From Trebonia kvetii (GTDB lineage: Bacteria > Actinomycetota > Actinomycetes > Streptosporangiales > Streptosporangiaceae), in contig NZ_RPFW01000002.1 in NCBI RefSeq assembly GCF_007827045.1, positions 124,001-188,000 of the forward strand: a stretch of DNA of 64,000 nucleotides, written 5' to 3'. The position numbers were made by a program, and so were the translations under genes. The notes beneath the pieces are model-generated. The model was not told where the DNA came from. It was given only the letters and a program-made list of their open reading frames with translations, and ran no database searches. Below, piece by piece: positions 24,561 to 32,933 of this stretch. The stretch's first letter is position 1, and the number at the start of each line of letters is the position of its first letter.

Positions 24561-26537
24561 ATGGACTGGCAGGCAAGCGGTGATTGGCAGGGCGGCACGC
24601 CCGGCCATGACCCCAGCCTGCCCGAGGTGCTCGCCGCGTTCGAACACGGCGGGGCCTGGGAGAGGACCGCCCCGTCCGCGGCGCTCGCCGCCGTCCTTGA
24701 GCGGGTCGCCGGGCCAGGCGGCTTGTACGAGAGTGCCGGCACTGACGCGCTGACCGGGATCGCACGCCAGTGGGCTGCGGTCGAATCATGGGCGGCCGCG
24801 GGCCTGATGGGCGCGCTGGCCGCGATGATGCACGACGACGACGCCGGCACCCCAGTGCTGAGCCGCCGCACCGGCATGGCTCAAGGGTGGGACGACTCCC
24901 TCAACTACGAGATCGCCGCCGCCCTGGCCATGGGGCCGATGTCGGCGCAGAACCTCGCCGGCCTGGCCTGGACGCTCAGGGTGCGGCTGCCGGGCATCGG
25001 ACGGCTGCTCGCCGACGGCATCCTCACCCGGTCGAAGGCCCGGCTGGTCGCGCAGGTCTTCGACCCCCTGGACGAAGGCGAGGCGGCCCGCGCGGAGGCG
25101 CTGATCGCAGGGGACCTGGACGGCAAGACCTACCCGCAGGTCGAGCGCCTCGCCTGGCGAGCCGCCCTCGCCGTGGCCCCCGACGTGGCCGAGCGACGGC
25201 GGTCGAAGGCCGAGCGCCAGGCGCGGGTCACGGTGTTCCGCGAGGAGGCCGGCACGGCCGGCCTGTCCGGCCGTGACCTGCCGGCCGCCGAGGCGCTGGC
25301 CGGGCACGCGAACGTCACGGCCCGGGCCGCCGTGTACGCGGCGTCGGGGGCGTTCCCGGGCCAGGACACCAGCCGCCTGCAGGCGCAGGCGTATCTGGAC
25401 CTGCTCGGCCAGATCCCGGCCGCCGACCGGATCGCGTTCGCCGCCGCCGGCCAGGAGCCGCCCGGCCCGCACGGTGCGGGCCGGGGAAGCCCCCAGCCGT
25501 CCGGTGGGCCCGGCCCGGACACCGCAGGCGACGACGGTGATGAGGATTGGTTCGGCGGGGACGACGGCGATTGCCCCGGACTGCCTCCCACTGACGGCGG
25601 AGGAGACGGCGATGGTCCCGGTGACAGTGGCGGCGGCAGCCCGGCTCCCGTCGCCGGCACCGGCACCGGCACCGGCGGCGACATTCCCGGTCCCGGCGGC
25701 GATGATGATGACGACATCCCGGATCTAGGCGGCGATGGCGGCGGCGGTCCGGACGGGCAGGAAGTTCCCGAACCGCCGTCCCCGCCGCTGGCCGAGGTGA
25801 CGGTCCCGCTGGCCACCCTCCAGCACCGGGCCGAACGCGCCGGCGACAACCGGCTGCTCGGCCCACTCGACCCAGCACTTACCCGGCAGCTGACCGCCGC
25901 AGCCGCCCGCTGCCCGAACTCCCGCTGGGAAATCACCGTCGTGGACGGGAGCGGCTACGCGACCGGGCACGGCATCGCACGTCCAGCCCGCGGCGCCAAC
26001 CCACAAACGCACCCGCCGGGCCCGACGCTGGCCGCACTGCCCGCACGTGTCAACATCACCATCGCCGAGACGCTCCTGCGCGAGCTAGCGCAGACCAGCC
26101 AGCCAAGGTCCGGCGCGCCGCCGGGTGACTGGGAACTCATGCCGAGGAAACCGGGGACCTGGACACTGATCCTGCCCGGCGGGCGGCACCTCACCGTGCG
26201 GTTCGACCTCGTGCCTACCCATGACTGCGACCACCGGTATCAGACCAGCGCCTACCAGCCGGGCGACCGGCTGCGCCGTCTCGTCCAGGTCCGCGACCAC
26301 CAGTGCACCTTCCCGACCTGCTCCCGCGCCGCCCGCGAGTCCGACTTCGAGCACGCAATCCCGTACGACAAGGGCGGCACGACCGACGCCTGCAACGCCG
26401 GCGCCCGCAGCAGACGCTGCCACCAGGTCAAGCAAACCGCAGGCTGGACCGTCACCCAGCCCAAGCCCGGCTGGCACCAGTGGACGACCCCGACCGGCCG
26501 CACCTACACCCAGGAACCCTGGCGCTACACAGCCTAA
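24561..26537 (+). CDS. DUF222/13E12 repeat protein with C-terminal HNH endonuclease domain
   Basis: 658 residues. The N-terminal 300 residues are a DUF222 helical domain (ALAVAPDVAERRRSKAERQA and AAEALAGHANVTARAAVY). A low-complexity acidic Gly/Pro/Asp linker covers about residues 300-410. The C-terminus is an HNH nuclease: QVRDHQCTFPTCSR, then DFEHAIPYDKGGTTDACN, then RCHQVKQ, with paired Cys for zinc and the catalytic His. This family (REP13E12 in Mycobacterium tuberculosis) is multicopy in actinobacteria and associated with prophages, but its role is unknown. The upstream 49 nt hold an AT-rich GAAAGATGATCTTTC inverted repeat (24528-24542). Confidence 0.92.
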   Translation: MDWQASGDWQGGTPGHDPSLPEVLAAFEHGGAWERTAPSAALAAVLERVAGPGGLYESAGTDALTGIARQWAAVESWAAAGLMGALAAMMHDDDAGTPVLSRRTGMAQGWDDSLNYEIAAALAMGPMSAQNLAGLAWTLRVRLPGIGRLLADGILTRSKARLVAQVFDPLDEGEAARAEALIAGDLDGKTYPQVERLAWRAALAVAPDVAERRRSKAERQARVTVFREEAGTAGLSGRDLPAAEALAGHANVTARAAVYAASGAFPGQDTSRLQAQAYLDLLGQIPAADRIAFAAAGQEPPGPHGAGRGSPQPSGGPGPDTAGDDGDEDWFGGDDGDCPGLPPTDGGGDGDGPGDSGGGSPAPVAGTGTGTGGDIPGPGGDDDDDIPDLGGDGGGGPDGQEVPEPPSPPLAEVTVPLATLQHRAERAGDNRLLGPLDPALTRQLTAAAARCPNSRWEITVVDGSGYATGHGIARPARGANPQTHPPGPTLAALPARVNITIAETLLRELAQTSQPRSGAPPGDWELMPRKPGTWTLILPGGRHLTVRFDLVPTHDCDHRYQTSAYQPGDRLRRLVQVRDHQCTFPTCSRAARESDFEHAIPYDKGGTTDACNAGARSRRCHQVKQTAGWTVTQPKPGWHQWTTPTGRTYTQEPWRYTA

Positions 26538-26785
26538 CCAGTTACGGAGCGCCGGATGCGATCGACAATCCGGTTCGCCTCGTCCTCGGTGATCTCATAG
26601 AACTGACTGTCCCCGTTGCCCCGCTCATAGGAGTAGAGCAGCCAACTCCGAGTCCACGCCAAATCGCTCCCGAACTCCTCGTCGTACTCTCCGTCGTCCT
26701 GTTCGACGCGCCTCAAGACTCCTCCGGGCGCTTCTCGGCTGCTGTACGCATCAACGATCGCGAAGTACGTGATCCTGGTTGGCAT
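26534..26785 (-). CDS. Small acidic protein, candidate immunity to the RSH-like toxin
   Basis: 83 residues, acidic and with no recognised domain: ITYFAIVDAYSSREAPGGVLRR, DDGEYDEEFGSDLAW and a C-terminal EITEDEANRIVDRIR helix. It starts 9 nt after the stop of the RelA/SpoT-like gene on the same strand, the usual order toxin then immunity. Its last 4 nt overlap the convergent HNH gene. Base composition is lower in GC than neighbouring genes, like the toxin. The role is inferred only from position, size and charge. Confidence 0.6.
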   Translation of the reverse strand: MPTRITYFAIVDAYSSREAPGGVLRRVEQDDGEYDEEFGSDLAWTRSWLLYSYERGNGDSQFYEITEDEANRIVDRIRRSVTG

Positions 26786-26794
26786 TGCTGACTC

Positions 26795-27550
26795 CTAGGA
26801 AATCGAAATGTCCAGTGCCCCAGGTGGCATGGGGATCTTCGCAGTGACCTCTCGCTGGTAGGCGCGCAGGTCGCGAACCTCCGCGTGATCTGGCGGTAGC
26901 TTCCGCAGCCGCTCGTAGGCGGCATGCGTCTCCTCTTTAGCATCAAGGCTCGCCTGTGTGTGGAACTGAACCTCAAACAATTGGCCATTCTCTGGGACCC
27001 GCCACCAGGAGTTGAAACCTTTGTACTCGTCATGTGGCCACCAGTTTCGAGAATCCACGTGTTCGAAGCCCGCTGCCTTGAGCCGCTCACAGTCGGCTGG
27101 AACGCCGTCCGCATAGTGGTCGTCGGGATAGCAGTAGGTGTAACGAATCGCATCCTTCATCGTGGCGAATGCGTCTGATGCTGAGACACCGCGCTTCTCG
27201 ATGTCGTGAGTAACCTTTTCCTCGATGCGGTATCGCTCCTTCAGCCGGTGTTCCAGGCCCGCCAGGTGCCGCTCGGGATCCTCGGCCTCGATCCGCCGCA
27301 TGGCGGGCGTAACCATCTCCCGCTCGATCTTCTCCACTCGCGCGCAGCCCTGGTCGATGGCGTACGTGCGGTAAGCCGCGTCCACCCTGGCCCGATGCTC
27401 AAGCGTCCGTTCCGTCCGGCCCGCGACGTCTGGAGGATCCGCGGCGTCGGGCTTGGGTGCCTCTCGCACATCGGGCACGCCGACGGCCGCCAGGTCGACA
27501 CTGGCCGGAGCGTCGTCGCGGTCCTCCGGCTGGTCGATCCGCACCGCCAC
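26795..27550 (-). CDS. RelA/SpoT-synthetase-fold protein, probable polymorphic-toxin type nucleotide pyrophosphokinase
   Basis: 251 residues from a GTG at 27550; an in-frame TGA lies just upstream, so the gene stands alone. The first 60 residues are polar and probably disordered. A helical part follows (LEHRLKERYRIEEKV). The core reads SDAFATMKDAIRYTYCY, then DEYKGFNSWWRVPENG and LFEVQFHTQ, mirroring the RSH elements D-x-GxR, Y-K/Q-S/G and E-x-Q-x-R/H-T. The same arrangement occurs as the C-terminal warhead of actinobacterial secreted polymorphic toxins. No HD or TGS domain is present. Making (p)ppGpp or (p)ppApp is a prediction. Confidence 0.72.
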   Translation of the reverse strand: MAVRIDQPEDRDDAPASVDLAAVGVPDVREAPKPDAADPPDVAGRTERTLEHRARVDAAYRTYAIDQGCARVEKIEREMVTPAMRRIEAEDPERHLAGLEHRLKERYRIEEKVTHDIEKRGVSASDAFATMKDAIRYTYCYPDDHYADGVPADCERLKAAGFEHVDSRNWWPHDEYKGFNSWWRVPENGQLFEVQFHTQASLDAKEETHAAYERLRKLPPDHAEVRDLRAYQREVTAKIPMPPGALDISIS

Positions 27551-27623
27551 CGCCCAAGGTACGCACCCAATGTCGGCCCCTCACCCAATGCCAACGGGTC
27601 CCGCAGAGATTCGGTTCACCGGG

Positions 27624-27926
27624 TCATGGGTCGGCTGTTCGACCCTCCTGGCCGTCGGGTTGTCCCTTTAGCAATCTGTTGAGCTCGTTTTCTGCCTCCT
27701 CATATCCGGCATCGGCGATCCGCTGCAGCTCGCGCAGATCGCCGGCGGCGAGTGCGCGTCGGGTCAACAGGCAGCCCGCGTGCATGGACCCCTCGTCCAG
27801 CAACTCGCTCAGCTCCTGGAGGTTCCCGGCTGCGTCGGCGAGATCGGCAAGCCGGTCGAGAGCGGTCTCGTTCCCTGCGTCAGCCAGCGCGCGCAGGGTC
27901 TCCCGATCGAAGTTCATGTTCGCCAT
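27624..27926 (-). CDS. Small helical-repeat protein under MerR-type control
   Basis: 100 residues from the ATG at 27926. LRALADAGNETALDRLADLADAAGN and RELQRIADAGYEEAENELNRLL are repeating helical hairpins of the Sel1/TPR kind. There is no signal peptide or membrane segment. No Shine-Dalgarno is seen, and a MerR-type promoter places transcription start close to the ATG. It is divergent from the MerR gene, so it is the likely target. I do not recognise a specific function. Confidence 0.75.
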   Translation of the reverse strand: MANMNFDRETLRALADAGNETALDRLADLADAAGNLQELSELLDEGSMHAGCLLTRRALAAGDLRELQRIADAGYEEAENELNRLLKGQPDGQEGRTADP

Positions 27927-27934
27927 GACGCCAG

Positions 27935-27964
27935 GATGCAGCCCTGCCCCAGGGGCAAGGTCAA
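27935..27964 (-). promoter_or_regulatory. MerR-type promoter with dyad in an 18-19 bp spacer
   Basis: Reading leftward, TTGACC (27964-27959) is a good -35 and TGCATC (27940-27935) a weak -10. The spacer contains CCTTGCCCC-TGGGGCAGGG, a near-perfect dyad with one mismatch. A dyad centred in an over-long spacer is the signature of MerR-activated promoters. Confidence 0.75.
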
Positions 27965-27980
27965 GTGACACGATGGGAAG

Positions 27981-28712
27981 GTGATCACCATCGGGCAGCT
28001 CGCCAGGTGTGTCGGTGTGTCAGTCAAGACCATCCGCGTCTACCACGACAAGGGGCTGCTCCCCGAGCCCGGCCGTGACGCCTCCGGCTACCGGCGCTAT
28101 GGCGCGGAGGACGTCGTCGCTCTGATCAAGATCCGAACACTCAGCGAAGCCGGTGTCCCGTTGGCCCGCATCCGCGAGCTGAGATCAGCGAACGAGAAAG
28201 ACTTCCGCCTGGCGCTGCACGCCATCGACGAGGAACTAGCCATGAGGATCCGTGGACTGCAGGCAACCCAGGGGCGCCTGCGTGAGCTTGCTTCCGGACA
28301 GTCGCCAGCGCTGCCCGACGGGATCGGCGCTCACCTGGAGAATCTGGCGAGGTGGGGATTCACCTCCCGGTGGGTGGATCTCCAGCGTGACCTGTGGATC
28401 CTCGTCTTCGCCACCCACCCCGACCAGGCTGCCGCCGTGTTCAGAGACCAGAGCGAGACCTTGTCCGATCCTGAGCTGCGGCAGCTCTTTCTCGACTACG
28501 ACGGCGCGTATGACCTCGATCCTGGCGATCCCCGGATTGACGACCTCGCCCGGCGGATCGTCGAGGCGACACGGAGTCGCTACGGATCGGGCGAACTGCC
28601 TCAGGCGGATCCGGTCTCCGAGATTCCCGCCCTTATCCAAGACGCGGTCAACGCCGCGTCGCCGGCCTGGCGACGACTGGATACGCTGATTCGCACGCGG
28701 CTGGGCGCATGA
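27981..28712 (+). CDS. MerR-family transcriptional regulator
   Basis: 243 residues from a GTG. The N-terminal winged helix is classic: ITIGQLARCVGVSVKTIRVYHDKGLLPEPGRDASGYRRY, followed by ALIKIRTLSEAGVPLARI. A long coiled dimerisation helix covers residues 80-105. The C-terminal 130 residues are helical and do not contain the Cys pairs of metal sensors, so a small organic ligand is more likely. It is divergent from a small gene with a MerR-type promoter. Confidence 0.94.
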   Translation: MITIGQLARCVGVSVKTIRVYHDKGLLPEPGRDASGYRRYGAEDVVALIKIRTLSEAGVPLARIRELRSANEKDFRLALHAIDEELAMRIRGLQATQGRLRELASGQSPALPDGIGAHLENLARWGFTSRWVDLQRDLWILVFATHPDQAAAVFRDQSETLSDPELRQLFLDYDGAYDLDPGDPRIDDLARRIVEATRSRYGSGELPQADPVSEIPALIQDAVNAASPAWRRLDTLIRTRLGA

Positions 28713-28753
28713 CACGAGGCCAGCACATAGGCAGTCGTCCGCCTGTCAGAGCA

Positions 28754-29359
28754 CTAGAGCCAGCCGTTGCTGCGGGCGGTCTCCGCGGCTTCGATGCGGT
28801 TGCGCGCGTGCGTCTTGCCGATGGCGGAAGAAAGGTAGTTCCGCACCGTGCTCTCGGACAGGAACAGCCGCGCGGCGATGTCGGCGACGGTCGTCCCGCC
28901 GTCCGCCGCCAGCAGCACGTCGCGTTCGCGGTCGGTGAGCGGGCTGGGCCCGGCGGACAGGGCCGCTGCAGCGAGGGCGGGGTCCACGATACGGTGCCCG
29001 TCGCGGACCTTGCGGATCGCCTCGGCCAGCTCCTCGACCGGGGCGTCCTTGATCAGGAACCCGCTGGCGCCCGACTCCATCGCTCGCCGGAGATAGCCGG
29101 GGCGGCCGAAGGTGGTCACGATGAGCACCTTGCAGCCGGGCAGCCGCGCCCGCAGGTCGGCGGCCACGTCGATGCCGTTGCGGCCGGGCATCTCGATGTC
29201 GAGCAGTGCCACGTCCGGCCTTGTGTCGAGCGCGGCCGCGAGCACCCGGTCTCCCGTCTCGACCTGGGCGACTACCTCGATGTCATCCTCCATGCCGAGC
29301 AGCAGCGCGAGCGCGCTGCGCATCATCCCCTGGTCCTCGGCGAGCAGCACGCGGATCAC
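28754..29359 (-). CDS. NarL-family response regulator (DesR-like), partner kinase degraded
   Basis: 201 residues from a GTG at 29359. Acidic pocket LLAEDQ, phospho-acceptor DVALLDIEMPGRNGID, Thr in IVTTFG and Lys in FLIKDAP are intact. The HTH has LTDRERDVLLAADGGTTVADIA and SESTVRNYLSSAIGK. This is the DesR-like arrangement, linked in Bacillus to membrane-fluidity control. The GTG overlaps the stop of a truncated kinase gene by 4 nt. Without a working kinase it may be orphan or use another phosphodonor. Confidence 0.93.
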   Translation of the reverse strand: MIRVLLAEDQGMMRSALALLLGMEDDIEVVAQVETGDRVLAAALDTRPDVALLDIEMPGRNGIDVAADLRARLPGCKVLIVTTFGRPGYLRRAMESGASGFLIKDAPVEELAEAIRKVRDGHRIVDPALAAAALSAGPSPLTDRERDVLLAADGGTTVADIAARLFLSESTVRNYLSSAIGKTHARNRIEAAETARSNGWL

Positions 29360-29787
29360 GGGCACGCCCCGTCCAGACCGTGCCCGCCGGACGTCAGGGC
29401 CGCGGACGCCGACGATGACGGCCCGTCGTCCCGGATCGTCACGGTCACGCTTCCGCCGCAATCGCGCACGTCGATCTCGCACCGCCGCCCGCCGCTGTGC
29501 CTGATCACGTTCGTGATGCCCTCGCGGACCACCCAGCCCAGCAGGGCGTCCGCGCCGGGGGGAACGGGCGGGCCGTCCTGCCGCACCTCCGTGGCGATGC
29601 CGGCGTCGGCCAGCGCGGCGCGGGCGGCCTCGAGTTCGCGCGCCAGGCCCCTGCCGCGGTAGCCGGCGACGGCCTGGCGCACCTCGCCGAGCGCCACGCG
29701 GCCGATCTCCTCGATGTCCGCGGCCTGCTGCTGCGCCTGCGCCGGGTTGGTTGTCCCGCGCGGGGAAGGGGGCCACGACGCGGCCAT
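29356..29787 (-). pseudogene. DesK-type histidine kinase remnant
   Basis: Recognisable sequence starts at QQAADIEEIGRVALGEVRQAVAGYRG, the helix after the phospho-accepting box, and continues through EGITNVIRHSG (N box) and IRDDGPSS (G1-like). All transmembrane segments and the ELHDxLGH box are missing. The C-terminal G2 motif is cut: GGHGLDGACP ends where GLxGLxER should follow. Both ends are therefore lost, yet the overlap with the regulator start is kept. Confidence 0.8.
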
Positions 29788-29834
29788 CCGGCGGCATCGA
29801 TGTCGGTGCCGAACTCGGCAGCGGGGCGTGCTCG

Positions 29835-30155
29835 TTACCGCCCGTGGCGCTCCTGCCAGAGATACTCGGCCTGCTGCTCGGCGAGCCGCCTGGCGTCGCG
29901 GTGATTCAGGTGGCCGTAGCGGTTGTTCTCGAAGTGCTTCTCGATCTCCGCGGCAGCGAAGCCGGCCAGGAGTTCCTTGGCGAGCTCGTGGTGCTCGGGA
30001 ATGCCCTGGCGCTCGCGGTGGTGCTCGTACATGCGCATGGCCTCGAACGCGGCCGCGCCCGCGAGCAGTTCGTGGGTGACCTCGTGCGGCGGCCGGCCGC
30101 CGCCGTACACCTGGTCGTAAGCGTCCCGCGCGTGGTGATGCGAGAAAAGTCCCAT
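29835..30155 (-). CDS. CipC-like protein (DUF3759)
   Basis: 106 residues from the ATG at 30155: MGLFSHHHARDAYDQVYGGG, then LLAGAAAFEAMRMYEHHRERQG and a C-terminal HRDARRLAEQQAEYLWQE. The protein is rich in His and charged residues. This matches DUF3759, best known from fungal CipC proteins and also found in some bacteria. It is probably a small soluble stress-type protein; function unknown. The 246 nt upstream hold no further gene. Confidence 0.82.
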   Translation of the reverse strand: MGLFSHHHARDAYDQVYGGGRPPHEVTHELLAGAAAFEAMRMYEHHRERQGIPEHHELAKELLAGFAAAEIEKHFENNRYGHLNHRDARRLAEQQAEYLWQERHGR

Positions 30156-30401
30156 AGGCCCGAACTTAATCCATTGTGCGCGTGCTCCATACCGAGATAA
30201 CAGCAAGAAGCGCGTAGCGCCAGTATGCGGGCACCAAGGCGATGCCAACATCCCGCAAAGCAATCGCGGCAGGTCCGCGGCACCGCGTCCGGGTAATGAT
30301 GACACGTCACACGTGTCTCGGAAGGAGACTGCGCGCTGGCCGCTCACCGGCTAGTGTCTGTCGCAGCGGGTGAAAACCCAGCGTGACGATGGGACAAGGA
30401 C

Positions 30402-32129
30402 GTGCCTGACGCCCGGCGGTTCGGCGGCTTCGCGAGCGGCGGCGCTCCCGAGGCCGACACGACGGCCGAGGCGGCCGCGCCGCTGATCGCCGCGCACCGG
30501 CGCGTCTTCCCGCTGGCCGACGCCGGCCTGCTCAGGCACGCCTACGCGGTCGCCGACCACTGGCATGCCGGGCAGATGCGCAAGTCAGGCGCGCCGTACA
30601 TCACCCACCCGCTCGCGGTGGCGATCCTGCTGGCCGACATCGGGATGGACACCACCACGCTGGTCGCCGCGCTGCTGCACGACACCGTGGAGGACACTGG
30701 GCTGACCATCGGCCAGGTGAAGGCGGAATTCGGCGCGGAGGTCGCGGTCCTCGTCGACGGTGTCACCAAGCTCGACGGTTCCAAGTGGGGCGACCACGCG
30801 GAGGGCGAGACGTTCCGCAAGATGATCCTCGCCGCCTCGATCGACCTGCGGGTCCTGGTCATCAAGCTGGCCGACCGCGTGCACAACCTGCGCACCCTCG
30901 GCCACCACCCCAAACGGGAGAAGCGGGAGCGGATCGCGCGGGCGTCGATGGAGTTGCTGGTGCCGTTCGCCCAGCGGCTCGGGCTGTATGACTTCCAGCG
31001 GGAGATGGAGGACCTGGCGTTCGCCACCCTCGCTCCCGAGGCGCACGAACGGGTCCGCACGCTGCTGCGGGAAGCCGAGGACGAGCGTCGCGCCGCGCTC
31101 GGCGAACTGATCACCGGGATGCGCGCCGAACTTGCCGCCACCGGGGTGCGCGCACAGGTGCAGGCCCGCCCGCGGCACCTGTACTCCATCCACCGGGCCC
31201 TGCCGGCGGAAGCCTCAGAATCGGGCGGGCGGCTGCGGCCGGCCGAGACGGCCCGCGTCGTGGTCGTCGTCGAGGGGACCGAGGCCGACTGCTACGTCGC
31301 GCTCGGCGCGCTGCACGGCCGCTGGGCGCCGGTCGACGACAGTTTCCGCGACTACATCAGCATGCCCAAGTACAACATGTACCGCTCGCTGCACACCGCC
31401 GTGCTGATCGGCGGCGAGCCCGCGGGCGTGCTGATCAGGACCCGAGCGATGGACGCGGTGGCCACCTACGGCGTGGCGGCGCGCATCCGCGAGGCGGGCG
31501 GCAGGGACGGCAAGGTCAGCGCGGACCTGGCCCGCCAGGCGGACCTCGACTGGCTGAACCGGCTGCTCGCCTGGCAGCCGCTCGCCGCGCCTGGGGACTT
31601 CCTTGACGGGCTGCGCGCGGACCTGAGCGGCGGCGGCATCGTCGTGTTCACCCCGGCGGGGGTGCCGGTGAAGCTGCCCGAGGGCTCCACCGCTGTCGAC
31701 TTCGCCTACACCGTGTCGTCTGCCACCGCGGGCAGCGCGGTCGGCGTACTAGTCAACGGGATGCGCAAGTCGATGGAGAACCGGCTGGCGCACGGCCAGG
31801 TCGTCGACCTGATCACCGGACCCTACGCCGACCCGCCAGACTCCTGGCTGGCCGCCGCGCGCAGCGGTCACGCGCGGACGCACCTGAAGGCGGCCATCGC
31901 GAGCCGGATGGCTGACGAGGCCTCCGTGCTCGGCCGCGCCGCGGCGGCGAAGCAGGCCGCCGCCCTCGGCGGCGACCTGCGCGAGCACGAGGACAACGGC
32001 ACCGCGTTCAGCGTCGCCCGTCGCCTTGGCTTCGCCGACCTTGACGCACTCTACGAGGCGGTCGGCCGGGACCAGCTGCCCGTCGTGGAGTTCCTCGGGC
32101 ACCTGGGAATCGCGGTGTCCCAGGCGTGA
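30402..32129 (+). CDS. RSH-family protein: hydrolase residues present, synthetase residues lost
   Basis: 575 residues from a GTG. The HD hydrolase domain is intact: HAGQMRKSGAPYITHPLAVA, ALLHDTVEDT and IKLADRVHNLR, matching the Mn2+ ligands and HDxxED. The region matching the synthetase keeps FRDYISMPKYNMYRSLHTAV, but the catalytic Glu of ExQIRT is Gly at residue 342 (AGVLIRT), and the Asp-x-GxR element is absent (ETARVVVVVEG). A TGS domain is present near residues 425-490 (GIVVFTPAGVPVKLPEGST). The ACT domain is missing and total length is about 200 residues short of Rel. Predicted to degrade (p)ppGpp or a related alarmone only. Confidence 0.9.
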   Translation: MPDARRFGGFASGGAPEADTTAEAAAPLIAAHRRVFPLADAGLLRHAYAVADHWHAGQMRKSGAPYITHPLAVAILLADIGMDTTTLVAALLHDTVEDTGLTIGQVKAEFGAEVAVLVDGVTKLDGSKWGDHAEGETFRKMILAASIDLRVLVIKLADRVHNLRTLGHHPKREKRERIARASMELLVPFAQRLGLYDFQREMEDLAFATLAPEAHERVRTLLREAEDERRAALGELITGMRAELAATGVRAQVQARPRHLYSIHRALPAEASESGGRLRPAETARVVVVVEGTEADCYVALGALHGRWAPVDDSFRDYISMPKYNMYRSLHTAVLIGGEPAGVLIRTRAMDAVATYGVAARIREAGGRDGKVSADLARQADLDWLNRLLAWQPLAAPGDFLDGLRADLSGGGIVVFTPAGVPVKLPEGSTAVDFAYTVSSATAGSAVGVLVNGMRKSMENRLAHGQVVDLITGPYADPPDSWLAAARSGHARTHLKAAIASRMADEASVLGRAAAAKQAAALGGDLREHEDNGTAFSVARRLGFADLDALYEAVGRDQLPVVEFLGHLGIAVSQA

Positions 32130-32179
32130 GGCCACGCAACCGTTCGGTGCGATCCCTGTCTTTCTAGGGGACGGCGACT

Positions 32180-32920
32180 CTAGCCGATGGCGGCCGACAC
32201 CCGGTCGCGGGCGCGCGCCACCAGATCGTCGAACAGCGCCTGGTCGCACGGGCCTGCCTGGTCCTCGGGGTGCCACTGCACGGCCAGCACGCCGGCCGCG
32301 CCGTGCTCGACCGCCTCGACGCATCCGTCGGGCGCGCAGGCGATCGCGCGCAAGCCGGCGCCGAGCCGGTCGATGGCCTGGTGGTGGTAGGAGGACACGG
32401 TGATCGTGTCGGCGCCCGCCAGCTGCCGCAGCCGGGTGCCGCGGGCGATGGTGACCTCGTGCAGGCTGCCGAGGTGCGGCACCGGACCGTCGGGCAGGTG
32501 CTGGCGGAGCGTGCCGCCGCAGGCCACGTTGAGCACCTGCAGGCCGCGGCAGATCGCCAGCGCGGGGACCGCGTCGTCGAGACCGGAAGCGCCAGGGCCG
32601 GCGCCGCGCAGGACCGAGCGGATGACCGCGAGGTCGAACTCGTCCTGCAGTTCGTCGGGCGCCGCACAGCGCACGTCAGCCGCCTGCGCGTACCTGGCGG
32701 GACTGAGGTCGCCGCCGCCCGGCAGCACCACCGCGTCGAAGCTGGACAGCCGGGCCGGCGCCTCGGCGATGGCCTCGCGGTCGCCGCCGTGCCAGATGAC
32801 CGGCTCGCCGCCGGCCCGCAGCACCGCGTCGCAGACCGCCTCGGCGGCGATGGTGCCGGAAAACCGCAGCACGCAGGACTTCGAGGCACGGCGGCCGACC
32901 ACCGCGATCAGGGGACGCAT
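32180..32920 (-). CDS. Class-I amidotransferase-like hydrolase (PuuD, peptidase C26)
   Basis: 246 residues. AVVLPGGGDLSPARYA, the nucleophile in ALAICRGLQVLNV and the catalytic His-Glu in AVQWHPED define the gamma-glutamyl-GABA hydrolase family. PuuD releases glutamate from gamma-glutamyl adducts. It ends the leftward cluster that contains a glutamine-synthetase-like ligase, so the two could form and later cleave a gamma-glutamyl protected amine. The ATG at 32920 lies 13 nt after the preceding stop. Role in this cluster is inferred. Confidence 0.92.
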   Translation of the reverse strand: MRPLIAVVGRRASKSCVLRFSGTIAAEAVCDAVLRAGGEPVIWHGGDREAIAEAPARLSSFDAVVLPGGGDLSPARYAQAADVRCAAPDELQDEFDLAVIRSVLRGAGPGASGLDDAVPALAICRGLQVLNVACGGTLRQHLPDGPVPHLGSLHEVTIARGTRLRQLAGADTITVSSYHHQAIDRLGAGLRAIACAPDGCVEAVEHGAAGVLAVQWHPEDQAGPCDQALFDDLVARARDRVSAAIG

Positions 32921-32933
32921 GAGTGACAGGACC

